A DNA stretch of 64,000 nucleotides from Clavelina lepadiformis. Its lineage: Eukaryota; Chordata; Ascidiacea; Aplousobranchia; Clavelinidae. Numbering within the stretch: position 1 is the first letter of the stretch; the number at the start of each line of letters is the position of its first letter. The stretch spans positions 14,491,856 through 14,555,855 of the forward strand of contig NC_135246.1 of assembly GCF_947623445.1 (NCBI RefSeq), given 5' to 3'. The notes under the pieces are model-generated. The model ran no database searches. It had not been told where the DNA came from and saw nothing but the letters and a program-made list of their open reading frames with translations. Shown one piece after another: positions 48,126 to 61,400 of this stretch. The position numbers were made by a program, and so were the translations under genes.

Positions 48126-51100
48126 TGGATCCAATTCTTATTGTGTGTGTTTCTTGTATTTTCCGAAAATAAATCTTACCAGGAAAGTAACGCAGTTTTT
48201 CTAAAATATATCTGTAACATTAAACATTTTTGCTTAGAAAATCAAATCGCAGTATTTATTCATTGTTAATGTACTGTGGCGAAACCGACCTCAAGTAGCT
48301 CGGAATTTAAATTGAAATCACTCCATGCAATGAAAAAATGCGCTTGATTTTGTCAACGCACTCAAACTACTCTGTTACAAGCTTTTTGCTATATATATTA
48401 TTCTTGTTTCGCTTCCTTGCTGGGTACAAGGGCGCCAACAAAACAAAACCAAAAATCTAAAAGTATTTAAAAGAAAATGAAAAAAAGCTTAATTTTTTGC
48501 CACATAGAGGCCTACGTATGTACCAAAATTTTTACAACGGTAACTTTTACGTCAAATAACATCATTTTATTCTGTGCCTCACCGAAGAAATATTGTTACA
48601 AAAATTCAACGTTATTAGTTGTCCACTCCAATGCCAAACTCTTTCGTTCTCGCCCGAAAATGACGTGGCAGCTATAACGTTATCTTGGTTAGGGGAAATA
48701 CGAAGATAAACTTTAATCCGTTTTTCTCAATGAAGTCGAGGAATAAACCGCTGATTTGGGGTGGATGACGTTGATGTAGTACCATACGCGGCGATCCTTC
48801 ACGCATGACGTAATGCCATATTGTACGTTATTTTTACTGGACACAATAAAATGCATTTTCAAAAAGCCACCCAACGTTAAAAAATCAACTTTTACTCCCA
48901 CATTAGCCAGTCATATAGGAGCCGATATGAAATAAATAGCTATCATTAATATCGGTTTAACATTTTCCGGCTTATATATTTTATAGCGACAATTTATAGA
49001 TTCAAAATTTTCCTAAAATACGTTGTGCTAGAAACTTGTTGCATGCTACTTTGTATTGGTAAACTCATTCTTATTAACTTGTATCAATTTGCGAAAAATT
49101 GAAAAAAAATTGTATAAAAATACTAACAGTCTAAATATAAAAATATGCAACCTTTACCGTAATTCCTTTGCTAAAACTATACTGCTGAAATGAACCATCC
49201 GGTAAACAACTTAAAGTAAACATTTGCTGATGAAAAAAACTGAGCCATCCAAAAGATACAAAAGTGAAATATGAAGATGTAGCATTACAAGACAAGTAAA
49301 AATAATAATATATTTTAAAACAGCAGCCTATAGCATATCGATAATTCTCGTTTGGCCGCCGTCCTTTTTACCCACCTTTCAACGACCATTTGTTTGAACA
49401 GATAGTGCGGATCCAGTTACTCGGTCAAGAGGCAAAACAAGACAACTACAATAATACACGTGCGAAAAGCGTTTAGCTTTGCGTAAAATGAGTAAGTCAA
49501 ACAAAAACGTTTAGCTTTTCGATAGGAGGCGTAACTCCATTAGACACACGCATATTCTTACAAAAGTAACGATTTAATGGAGAAAGAGCAAAGATGTAAA
49601 TGTTATTCTTAGCCTGAAAGTCGAAAAATACAGTTTTAAATTTTAGAAACATTTAATCAATGTCATAAGTCACTATAAATAACTACTAAAATTAGGCATT
49701 AGTTTTACGAATTATTTATTACTATTTAAACGGTTACAGCTAAAGTTAAGAAAAAATATTTTTGTTTGTTAAGCGTCATTTTATGTTTTGTATTTTTGCA
49801 AAATCTAAAATGAAATATAGCTTCGCAAAGGAAAAGGAGTGAATGATTAAGTGATCGTCCTCAGTGGTCATTTGATACAATCGATACAACGATGGCACAT
49901 CAACCTGTGCAAGTTTTTTCTCACAACCAAGCTAATCATTTCACTGCGCTTGTTGCTTCATCATAATTGTGCGTTTGCGCATCGGGTAATTTACAGAAAA
50001 CTATTCAGCCATTTTGAAGCAGTAAACTATATCGTCAGGCCTACTTTTGAAATACTTTATAATTTTGTGCTAAACACTACGCTCAGTTTAATTCACCAGC
50101 ATGTAAAAATATCAAGTGTGGGTTCAGGTTTAACCTTTAGAAAAAAAATCTTGCTCTTAATGGTTCTTGAAATGAAAACATGGACAATAACTTAAATACT
50201 AAATATAGTAAAATAAGTAAATAATCCCTGCCTAATACATTCGCAACTTTAGTTCATAAATCAGCAACCAAATACAGTTAGCAAAATCTGCTCGTCCTTG
50301 GAGCTTCCCAATTTAAAAAGTCCTTTGCTGTACGTAAATCGTTTTCGAGAGAATCTGATAAAGCTGCCGTTTAAGGTCTATAAGCGGTGACTGCCTGATC
50401 CAACTAAAAAGCCTAGCCCACGTCGATTGAATTGTTGGGTGGCATTGGAAAGAAGTAAAAGGAGGGCGAAGGGGGTGAACGATTTCGATCAGCGATGCCA
50501 GTCAGAGGAGGTAGAGCGAGAAATCGCATTATAGAACCTGAAAAACTGCTACTGTGCCAGGGCGGACTCGTTTCCTTCGAACGATGACAACTCTCTCGGA
50601 AAAAAACGTCATCACAAATTAAACGATACCTTTTTTTTAAGATCTTGCTGGAAATGTGCTTGACAACTAAATTTGTAACAGGGGCTAGAATAAAAGGTTT
50701 GCATACAAAGCGTGCGAGTCTCATATTTAAGCCCTATACAAGACATGCATAGCTGTTATCGCCGCTCTTTACTATATTTGCTTGTGGTTCTTAGATTTAG
50801 TTTGTCTACTAGTCCGGTATTTCTTACAAAATGCTATAGCGCAATTCTATATTTTTGATTAAAAAAGCAATATTGATAAGTAACATCCGCCGGGTAAAAT
50901 TAGGTTTAACACGCACGGTTGTCGTCTCGCAGAGTGTTTTCAGGCGATGTTAGTTTTCAACTTTTTTGGCCGAAATTATTTCGATAAAGATGAATTTCAG
51001 TGACCCAAGAATGCATTCACCCAACAAAATCATCTTCAATGAAGCGCATCAGTCATCTGTGAACAAGATTTTCCGTAAATTTTAACAGAGCCTTCCGTTA

Positions 51101-54100
51101 TACTTCGGAATAGAACCCACACACGCCGGGGTAATACAAGGGGTCAAAGACTGAGGGTTTTGAAGTGAAACAAATTGTAGCGATCTAAATCTCAATCAGT
51201 CATCAACAGCATCAACGTTTATTCTAAAAACCTTCCCGGTCTCTCAGCGCGTCACGTATGGCGTCATTCAACGGAATCTTTCGTGTTTAGTGTCCAGGTC
51301 CGGCTGTGACGCGGAACCGACTTTTCAGCGAAATTGTTCGAATGTTTTAAACGGAGATTTCACGTGAAAAGCCGGAAAAGTAAAAGCTATTTAGACGGAA
51401 ATTTGAAATTGTCGTTCATACGTTAGTGGAAGGATCAATTACTGCATAAAGGGGCTTTCAATTGTACAACGTATTCAACTATATCGGCCAAAATGGCGAC
51501 AGAATTGAAAGGTCATGAACGAAAAATCGGTCGGTAGGAGTAACCGGCAGCAGAACACTATAGTGGCCACCCGCACTGTCAGATATATATACTTAGATTA
51601 TTTTATATCGTAAAGTCGCTTTTCTCATTACGTGTACGATATGCTGGTTCCATAGACCTATTACAACGAAAAACCACGTATAATGAAATATAACGACGTC
51701 ACCAAAACAATACTCATACGTCAGTCAAATCTAATTGGTCGAATGTCTCCCTCTACATGTGCTTGTTATCGCCCAGTGCCACAGCTACAAACAAATTAAC
51801 GGACAGAGACCAGTTACGGCGCCACGTAATTGTAGGGAGTCTTGGAATGCATTAAAATGGCCAGCAGCCAGCTGATCAAGAGCGTTATAAATTATGCTTT
51901 AAACGTTCATTGGATAACGTTCAAAATCGGATCTAAATGACATGTAAACAGATATAATATTGACCTACCACGTCGACGATTTGTTATAACGCGATTTTAA
52001 TAATAGTAAAAAACAAGAACTAGGATCTTTTCCATTTCATATAACTGTGTATACCACAAAATAATCTTTCTCACACAGCTCTTTGTAAATTAACGCTGTT
52101 TTTTTTCCGCAGAAATTTTCAAAATAAGTTGATATTACTCCGCTCGCAGCCTTGACATTTGCTTCTTTTGCAGTATATTTGCAACCAATATACAACTTTG
52201 AAACTATATATGCGGTTAGATTTTATAACCACTATATAAGAATTGGGGATGTTCATTGATCAAGTTCAACTCTATTAATTATGACAAATATTACCGTGAA
52301 ATGCGAGCACCTGGAAGCCAAGGTTTGAGGCGTTTCTGAATTCCAGTAGCAGCAGGAAGAAAGCGGATTCAGAAAGGAGGACGGATGCCACATGTATCGC
52401 GTAATTAATCGCTGAGATAGATCAGATAACGCTGACTGTAGATATAGCAGATGTTGTGGTTGTCTTCCACGATATCGCGCATAGACATAATTTATCAACC
52501 AACCGGTTTTCGATATTGCAAAATTCTTGCCATTATTGAAATTCTAATGTAAAATATATAGTAATTGTTTTTTGAATCGAACGTTAAATTAGTTAACATA
52601 TAGACCTACTGTGCATAGTCACTTTTCATAGTGCGATGCGCACTCTATTAAGCATGTTTCTTTTTCCATATTCGCACGACCGCAGTTAGACTTCTGAAAT
52701 TTTGTTACGGTCGTAGGCCTACCAATCGCGTTTATTTGTAATAACTGGATTTCTTTACGCTATTCTGCACATAAATAAAAAAATCCTGCTTTATCGAATA
52801 AATGATCTTTTCGCTTTAATCATTATTTCATGTCACTGTATAAGTTTCTAAATTTCTTAAGAACTAAACTAAACCGAATCATATAAGACAAGGATTGAAC
52901 ACGAATGTAACCAGCATTTACAGTTTCCTTTCAACCGGTTGCCCAACCAAAATGACATTTATGAAATAAAAACAGATCAAAAACGCTTCATCATTATTCT
53001 TACAAGCAGATCAACTTTGGGCCAATGAAGTACATATTAACTTCAAGAAATTTCGCAATTTGACAAGTATGAAAAGTTTGACATTTTACAGTTATAAGTT
53101 TTTGTTGTCGCTAAAAACATCAGCCCAAGAGAACGAAATAGTTCAACAAACTGTATTTCATCAGTTCATTTTGCACTACCGGATATATTTGCCAACGAAA
53201 ATAGAAAGAATTGCATCGTTTCATATTCTCAAAAAGCGTAAAAATATGACGATATCTAACGACAGTCACGCCAAGCGCGAGCCACGCTTGAATTAAGTTG
53301 AGATTTAGCGTTGCCTCGGCCGCATATTTACCACCCACGCCGTCCTCCTTATAGTAAATAATTGGTTCATAGGTTTGCGTTATCCGTAGCCGTCTTTTTC
53401 CGTCTGTATGCTCTTAATTGGGGATTTACCGGAGGCATTTGGCAAGGCCTTAAAAAAGTTACGGATGAACGCAAGAAACTTCTACATGTACTTAGGGGAA
53501 AAACATCTATGAAAAACTTGTACACGTCTTTTGTTGATCTAGAAAGCGTTGCCGTGCTGCCCGAACCCTTGACCCAGAGAACCATGCAGAAAGGGCAGGG
53601 CACTCACGAAGCCTGTTTTATATATGATGTTGTTTTACTAACTAACTGAGAATAAAAGCGCCCGACTTCAATTTTTTCTTCCAGGCTTCATTTGCATAAG
53701 CCTAGAACAAGGGTTAAGGTCGCACAATGTCATTACATAATTAGATTCCACTTCTATAAATATCGCCATTAGCCTAAACTGGTGTGGCATGAAGTACGTT
53801 AAAACCAAACAGTCATATCGCAGTTGTAGCAAAATGCTGAGTTTGTACTTTAAGTAGGCCTATATACATCTCTTTTCAATATTTGTTAAATTTACATTGG
53901 AACTTTCATGATTGAAACATTACATGACAGTTAGTAATAAAATAGGTTAGGGCGCAACTCATAGTCACGCAACTCGAAAAGTAGAAAAGAGATGCAGCAA
54001 AAAACTTTTTCACTTTTATAAACCGATTATACGACTTCGTGTTTGTGGTACGTTTCATAATCTGAAAACAGACACAAATTTGAATCTTCATTTTTTTGTT

Positions 54101-54459
54101 GTGGTTGTGAAGGAAAAATTTTGTGCTTGAGGTTTAGTTTTAATAATCTCTTGTATTGTTTTATGTGATCTACTGAAAGTTTACTGTCTACTTTTCTTAC
54201 ATCAAAACATGTCTTTTCTGTGAAATTTAGCAGAGATAAAATCAAAAGCTATGAAACAAGCCTGTATTTCACCAAAAATCCGAAAAAAGTGAAAACTACA
54301 CTGGGTGCAAATGCTCAAATAAATTGTTTTACAGTGCACATGAAACGTTACAACCTTACCAACCACAATTACTGTAACTGACAGCATGTATTAGGATTAG
54401 TATGATGGATAGCGCTGCTGCTACCTAACGGAAAGGTGTATAAAGAGCAGAAAAAAGTT
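48126..54459. other. Long non-coding interval, FOXL2 to Hand
   Basis: This 6.3-kb region lies upstream of FOXL2 and downstream of the Hand-family gene and is the natural place for their regulatory DNA. A GC-richer patch at about 50.4-51.3 kb and an open, coding-like patch at 53.36-53.65 kb stand out. Neither has a supportable gene model. Confidence 0.5.
53362..53649. other. Unexplained open patch on both strands
   Basis: The plus frame runs 95 codons to the stop at 53649, and the minus strand is open over 53367-53603. The composition is less AT-rich than its surroundings. Motifs such as RGKTSMKNLYTSFVDLES (plus) and GSGSTATLSRSTKDVYKFF (minus) look protein-like, but I do not recognise a family and see no splice partners. 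It may be a repeat fragment, a lost exon or chance. Confidence 0.25.
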
Positions 54460-55863
54460 TCATTTGTGCCAACTACCAAGAGTAGTTTTCTGAAGTGAGA
54501 TAAAGTTATTTGAAGTTCCCCTGGTCTGGCTAAGGTCCATATCACAGTCGAAGTTATGGAGAGACAAATGTTCAGGACATTTTCGCTTTTCGATTTGCCT
54601 TATGTGGTGATTTTTCTCGTGTCGTTCTATTTCTTCTTGAATACGATTCTGAAACAATGTTTTATAGCAGATGTGAGTTATTGCAAGTTATGTTAAATAA
54701 AAACAACGTTAAGATCCCATTGCACAGCTAAGGAACTAAAGTTACGCCTCGGTCTGTATAAATGTATCCATGCTACTAACACATCAAAAATATGGTGATT
54801 GGAAGCATAAAAAGTAGGCTATTAGTAACAACATACCCAGTCTGTCTTTCTTCTTTTAATAGCAACCATATTTGGGTCGATCTTGAACTCATCAAGTTGT
54901 CTTTTGTTGTTATTCGTCTCGTGGCAGATTTCCTCATCTTCGGAAATAAAAAATGAATCTTCACAGGGATTAGATGAGGAAGAATTCTAACAAAAGATAA
55001 ACGTGTACTTAACCGCATTCAATCGATACGTGGAATAAAAGTCTGTGCTGATTCCGAAGCCAAAATTTGTAAATAGAACTTCAACTCACCGTTTTGTCTT
55101 TCTGCAAAACATTGCCTAAGTACTTGATATAGTCGGCCGCTAGTCTAAGCACTTTTATCTTTGAGACCTTAGTATCCGAAGGTAAATTAGGGATCCTGTT
55201 TCTCAGGTTATCAAAGGCTTTATTGATGCTTAAGTTGCGTTCTCGTTTTCGAAGATTCGTCTTCACTCGATGGTATTGGATTATGGATTTGTTCGGTGAA
55301 TAGCTGGGCCTCTTATTTTCAAAAGGGTACCTCTGAAGAAGTGTGAAGCCGTTAGCTTCGGCGTAATTTTCCCGTTCTCCATCAGGACTCACGTAACACG
55401 CTTTACTGGTATTAGAAAGCTGAGGAAGCTCGATCGGTGTATACGAGAAATGAGTTTGGGATGAATTGCTACCCACCCTGTCATACGAAAGATCAAAATA
55501 CTTTTGACTGCTTTCATGGAATTGTCCTGTGTTTAAAGATTCAGTTGCAATGGAAGGTGCGATTGTAGGATCCAGGAACGTTTCCTGAGGATGACATAAC
55601 TCCTGGGCAGAGGTCATAGGAACCGTGGAAGCTGCTCTGTCAAAATGTGCCGTCCATTTTTCGTTTAAGTTCTGTTCATCTTCATTATAATAAGACGAGT
55701 ATCCATCTTGGGCGCAATGGTTAGGTCCCAAAAAAGATCTTGCAGACATGCTGGAAAACTGATCTTCCGTTGAAGAAGGTTGTTGCTTATATTGAGCAAA
55801 GTCTGAATAATCTAACCCGAAGTCTAAAGTCTTTTCATTCATATCAACTATGGTTGGCGTCAT
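54460..55863 (-). CDS. Hand: Hand-family bHLH transcription factor
   Basis: Three exons, right to left: 55090-55863, 54837-54986, 54460-54648; 370 aa, all junctions in phase 0. Exon 1 ends with a basic helix-loop-helix domain at about residues 203-255: [19 protein letters not shown], the loop IPNLPSDTK, then [16 protein letters not shown]. The loop and start of helix 2 match HAND proteins (IPNVPADTKLSKIKTLRLA) better than Twist. The basic region is less conserved, so the divergent ascidian Hand-related gene (Hand-r, also called NoTrlc) is the likeliest counterpart. The N-terminal 200 residues are Ser/Tyr/Gln-rich. The tail has an acidic patch, a basic KRRK and a charged helix ([15 protein letters not shown]). 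Hand factors act in the nucleus as dimers with E proteins in heart and lateral mesoderm. Hand versus Hand-r is not settled here. Confidence 0.85.
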
Positions 55864-58438
55864 TATACAGCTTTGTACCTCGATGAAAAAACATGTAAGA
55901 TTACACTTACATAATTTTAGCTATAGAGCCGTCCTTTGTCACTTGTAATCAATTATAGTTGTTAAACGTTAAGTCGATTCGTCATTAAGTTCTTTTCTAT
56001 AACTTTTACATCTAATGCTTCTTAATTTAAATGTCTAAACTTTCCGTTTTTTTTTCAACTAGAATCCACGAGTAAATTTCTTCCTGTACTAACTTTATAC
56101 CATCTTTGCATTTTTGCTTTTCATGAAAGTGAAAAAAGCCGAAACTTTGCAGTAGTAGCGGTCAATGCGACACTTCCAATCGTATAGAGAAAGATTCCAA
56201 GCAATCATATAATATCACCTCACTTTTATCCTTGTCAAAATAGAAAAGCGAAACGCGGTGGAAAGAGAAAGGCTCCTACGGGACTAATTAGTGTTTGCAA
56301 ACTTGGTCAGATGATGATGTAATGAATTAAAAAGACGTCGCATTGTTTCAAGAGTTTGCGCGGCGATTTAAGTGTGTTTATCTTTTATTTACATCAGGTG
56401 TCTCACTAAGACTAAAGCATTAACAAACAGAATCAAATATAGTCGACAGACTGGACCGAGTTTAGAACAAGTGCTAAGTGAAACTTAACCTGACACCAAA
56501 CACACATTTGAGTGACAGGGCGAATAGCTCTCGAGTCTAAAGATATTGCCGACAAATTTATTATTCGAATGACCTACATTTCTCTTTTGACCAGCCGCGA
56601 TAATAAAATATTTGGGAGATGTTAACGCATTACACGAATAGTACGAAACATCTGAAAACTTTAATTATTCACAATGGGTTACAATCACAAAGACTATTCA
56701 GTTTACCGAAAGTCTGCCTGTTGCAAAAACACGTAATTAGCACTTGCACACTTCTCAGACACAACCGTCTAGTTTGCGACAAGTGAAAAACAATTTTTAC
56801 CTTACTCAAAATTATTTTATTTGAAAGTGAATCAGGATTCACGCTGAGATGACGACAGCAACTTTAATGGATAAAAAAAGGAAAAATTTAAAGTTAGTTT
56901 AATTAAATTTCCGACTTTTTCGGAGATAGTCGAAATAGTTCGGAAACGACTTTTCGCACCCTACATTTTAACTCGTAACAGTTTTAACGATTTACGTTTA
57001 AGATAATTTTGTTGTTGACTGTAATATTTTAGAATTTTTATTCAATTATACTAGTAAAAACAAAAAATGATGGTTTTAAAAATAAACCTATTTCTTATGC
57101 ATCCATAACACACATTGCGTTAGGTAAGAATTTAGCAACTATACATTTGACATGAGTATTTTATTTAAAAAAGTTGGTTTTCGTTGGTGTGAGTATGAGC
57201 TATTTGAAGGGTCGCATGAAACTAAAATTTATTTCAGACTAACGCTTTCGAGTTATGGTGGAGCAATTTAGGTTAACAATGAGAAGAAATAAAACTTCTC
57301 ACGGGCCCCAGTATATCGGATTTACGAAACTTCACTTACACCTTGTAAGTAATGAGGACAAAACTGACCGTACAGCGCAATACACTTTTAATTCTTGAAT
57401 CTACGTTATTTAGATTTTGAGGGCAACTAAGCCAGAGACAGCTCATACGGAAATCGACCGATTTAGGCCTTGGTGCCGAGAGGCAATGGTATACGACTAA
57501 AGATAACAACGTGAGATATAACGACGCGTGCTAAAAAGCTTTATTAGGCAATCTAAACAATCCATTATCACCTAACCAAGCAGCATGATATTGTACAAGT
57601 ACCGTAAAGTATATTTGCTGAGCACTTCTAAAACTGAAGTTCGGAATGGACGTTTTGGTCGCACTTCTTCTGAATTTTATTACAACAGTAAGCTGTGAAA
57701 GACACGATCGCTTCTTGAGAAGCAATAAGTGAAAAAATAAATACAAGTAGAAAAAATAAACCTATGCACAGTATACTCAAAGACGAACAAAACTTTTAAC
57801 AAAATGACTGTAGAAGAATCGCCGTACCGCAGACCAATTATATCTGTCATTATCAACAACAAGTTCAAAAATTATCGATATTACCAAAATCTAAAGCACG
57901 AAAGTACCAAACACCTAAAAGAAGTCATCGAAACCGCAAGAACCTTGCTTGACTAGGTGGTTACGTCAGCTGGTTCAAACCGATGACCCTAACACTGTAC
58001 GTTTAACAGGACGATGCTTGTCCTCTCAAAACGAGGTAATATCTGACATGAGAGCACAGTGGCGATATGTGACTGGTGAATGACATTCTTTTGCATGTTA
58101 ATAAATAAAAAAAATTTTCTTCAGTTCAACCCAGTAATAAGCAGGACTGAAATAAAGCAGTCGTTTTCATGCTTTTGGTATTTTTGAAAACTTTGTTATT
58201 ATAAATAGACGGTATAGGATACCTATCAAGCTGGAAAAAGTTAAACAACACAATCGATTGTGACGCGATCTGTCACGTGATGTATGCGTACATCCTCATC
58301 GACGTCATAACCGGGATACACCCGCATGTTCTCCGCTGACGTAAGACGTGTGGCCGCACGCAACAAGAATTAAGTGTTACGTCACGAAAGCAAAGCGTGA
58401 TACAGCGTGTTTTGCTTCCGTTTTCCAGTGGGTACGAG
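55864..58438. other. Hand upstream region
   Basis: AT-rich, with no supportable exon. It should contain the Hand-family promoter on the left and the PPP2R3 3' UTR on the right. No repeats or RNA genes were recognised. Confidence 0.5.
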
Positions 58439-61400
58439 TTAAGTCAGTCGTCGGGTCTGGCCATCCCCTTGTAGCTGGATGGTGGTGACGGGGCCATTTT
58501 GCCCCACCACATCATTCAGCCCCAACTTTTGAAATTCTGCTTCAATTAGGGGGTCGGTTTCGTCGTCAAACGACCTATCATACAACAAAACTCGTGAAAA
58601 TCTCTCTCACTCTCTCAAATAGCCAAAGTTTTATGACAAGTTAACTGCAAACAATTACCCTATAACTGCGTTAATAATGTTAAACGGCACTGAACTCTAG
58701 TAACAACTGATCTGATTCTCAACCAACTTACAAGTCAAGTGCATTGAACTCTGTAGCTTGTTCCTCGGCCACCAGAATCTCGTATTCCTCCGCCGCAAAC
58801 TTTTCCCAGTCGCTGGGCTCGGTCAAAGTCGAGTCCACGTCCTACGAAAAAGACATAGTTTCGTTTCTGAAGGGTTTTCTTAAAATCGTAACTACGAAAC
58901 ATTGAGATCATTTTGACTCGTAATTTACAAGCACAATGGTATTGTGAATACGTTCAGTGTTTTTCGAGGTACAACGTACAAGTGGTAATTGCTGAAAATA
59001 ACAACACGCAACAACTTAAGCAACTATAATCACGCTTTTGAACAGAACCAGACCCAAAAGGACGTAAAAATAAGAACGGACCTTTTGAGGGGCAAACGGG
59101 TCTTTCTGTTCGTGGTCCAGATACTTTTCGACGTTAAAGAAAGTATCAAAAAAGACGTGCGCCATCTTGCAGATCTTGAGGTCTTTTAACGTGACGAATT
59201 CCTTGGATCTGGGTTTGACCATGTCAAGCATCTGACAAATCATAAGGAAGATTAAAACAAGTGCTCGTATTAGCAGAGGAATTCAACTTCCCAATGTTCA
59301 GATGATAAAAACCCAAATCACTTTTGATGTAAAATCAGCCCAAGTAATTTCAGTGAAGACAAGTGTGTGATAAATGTGCAATTGAAACATTGAACAAAGT
59401 CAATACATTTTCAGGCAATCAAGTTTCCTTACTTGACAAACGCAGTCTTCAAAGGGCAATGGCTCTATATCGAGTTGTTCCAGCTTTCTCATTTGCTCTT
59501 CGTAAAAGAATTCCATTTCATACATAGAAATCACACCATCTCCGTCCATGTCCATACATCTGAACCAGTATTCTATGCTGCAAAGTATAGGCACAGGATA
59601 TGAACAACTTAGCTAATAATCCAACAGTTTCTTGACAATGCTAAACCTTACAGAAGTACAAATGTGTGTCTTCATACCCATAGATGCATCTTTATTTTAA
59701 ACATGAACAGTGGCGTTACACTTTTAGTTCATAACTGTTCTGCCTCTATTTCGTAGCATTATACCACTATTCAATCACCGTTTTGCATTTGCGGAAAACC
59801 AGGCACACGTTGTCGTCGACTGCTACATAAGCTCACCTGGTATGCGACTTTTTATCTTCCTCTGACATCAGAAACCAAACAAAGTCTACGTATGACATCT
59901 TGTGAGCACGATGGTCTGATGAATCCCACCGCGTGACGGCACCACAGAGGACGCGCTCAATAAGTCGGGATGACAAAGCTGAAAACGTGAAGCATTCAGT
60001 TGTAAGTTACGTGCTACGTCTAGTAATACGTCAAGGGAAAATCCATTCAGAACAAACGAAACAGGCTCATTTACGTAAGTGATATGTAAGTACGCAAAAT
60101 TGGCAGCAGATCCAAATTACACCTGACAAAAGTACCATTTAATTTAGCCTATGTGACTGGAAGCACATATTACTCGATAGCCTTATCATATCTCACAAAA
60201 TGTCAAAAATGAAAACTTCAAAACAAGTTATTCTACGGGAATAAAAGCCATAATATAGAACCTTCCTATCACAGCAGTCTCTACAACCAGGAGATAATGA
60301 CCGAGTAATTCTGTGCAGTCACAAGAGTAGGCCAAATGATTGTTTCAGCGACCATGACTCTTACCTCCATTAGCATGACGGCAGAGGTCAAGTTTATCGA
60401 TGACCAGGTCGTGGTCAGTGTCAAGCTCCCAGAACTTGCAGTAAATGACGTAAAAGTGCTCGTAGGAGAAAAAGTCTGTGACAGCGTTGATATCTTCCTC
60501 GTCGTCCAAGATGCTTAAAATCTGCAACACAAGAACGGTTTATTATCGCCTTAGCAGTAGACAGTCACTATCAAGAATACGGTAGGAATAACTTCGATGT
60601 ATAGTACAGTGGTCCACAGGGTAAATAGTACAATACCGGTACAACTGTATACTACTGTCAATCGTGTACTGCATAGCATTATAGTATAGTCCTACTACAC
60701 AACAACAAGTAATGTAAACTAAAGCGTGGAATTAGATTGAACAAAAATGCTGTGGTAAGTTAAAAACAAGTCATTTTTCTTCAAATCTAAAACCTAAGAA
60801 CGTCATTGAGCCCCGCTTACCGTTAAGAAATTGCCTTTCCTTAATTCTGAGACAGTAATTTGGCCTGACCACGATCGATTGACGGTGTAGAATATTCTCG
60901 CTATGACCTGAAGTATTTCATATACAGAAGCAAGATAAAGATAACGTATTCAACGTTACAACACAAATTGCATACAACTTGGTTCAGTCACTCTGACTCA
61001 TTACGACATAAAGAAGCTTTGATAGGTCACAAAATGGTCACCACGCTCACCGTGTTCATATAACGAGAGTGAAATTCCGGGGCTTCTCTGAGAAAGACAA
61101 GGCCGGGGTGGGACTCGACTATGTCCTGAAATGATCATGGTTTACAGGTCAGTTTGCTAAATAGTTAGTGTTGAAATTATTATCTCAGTGTAGAAGTTAG
61201 ACGGAAATAACTTGGTTGCGACCGAAAGTGAATCAGGTTTATTGGAACTATTTTTAGCAGAAATGGGCAAGTCAAGTATCGCTTTTAATAATAGGCGGAA
61301 CATCCTACTATAGCCAGCATTTGTTCGGTTCTGCGTATAGCATGGGTAATATGTAGCACTGCATTCGTGCAGACTAGAATGACTTTCGCAACGGGTGGTA

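Noticed and set aside
48134-48134. FOXL2 start three codons upstream at TTG
   Set aside because: TTG is not a likely animal start. The first ATG at 48125 follows an in-frame stop and is preferred.
47055-48172. Plus-strand frames over FOXL2
   Set aside because: Antisense shadows of the FOXL2 coding exon.
50413-50724. 103-codon minus-strand frame ending in a Pro/Ser-rich stretch
   Set aside because: GC-richer than its flanks, but it has no domain, no start or splice context and no link to FOXL2.
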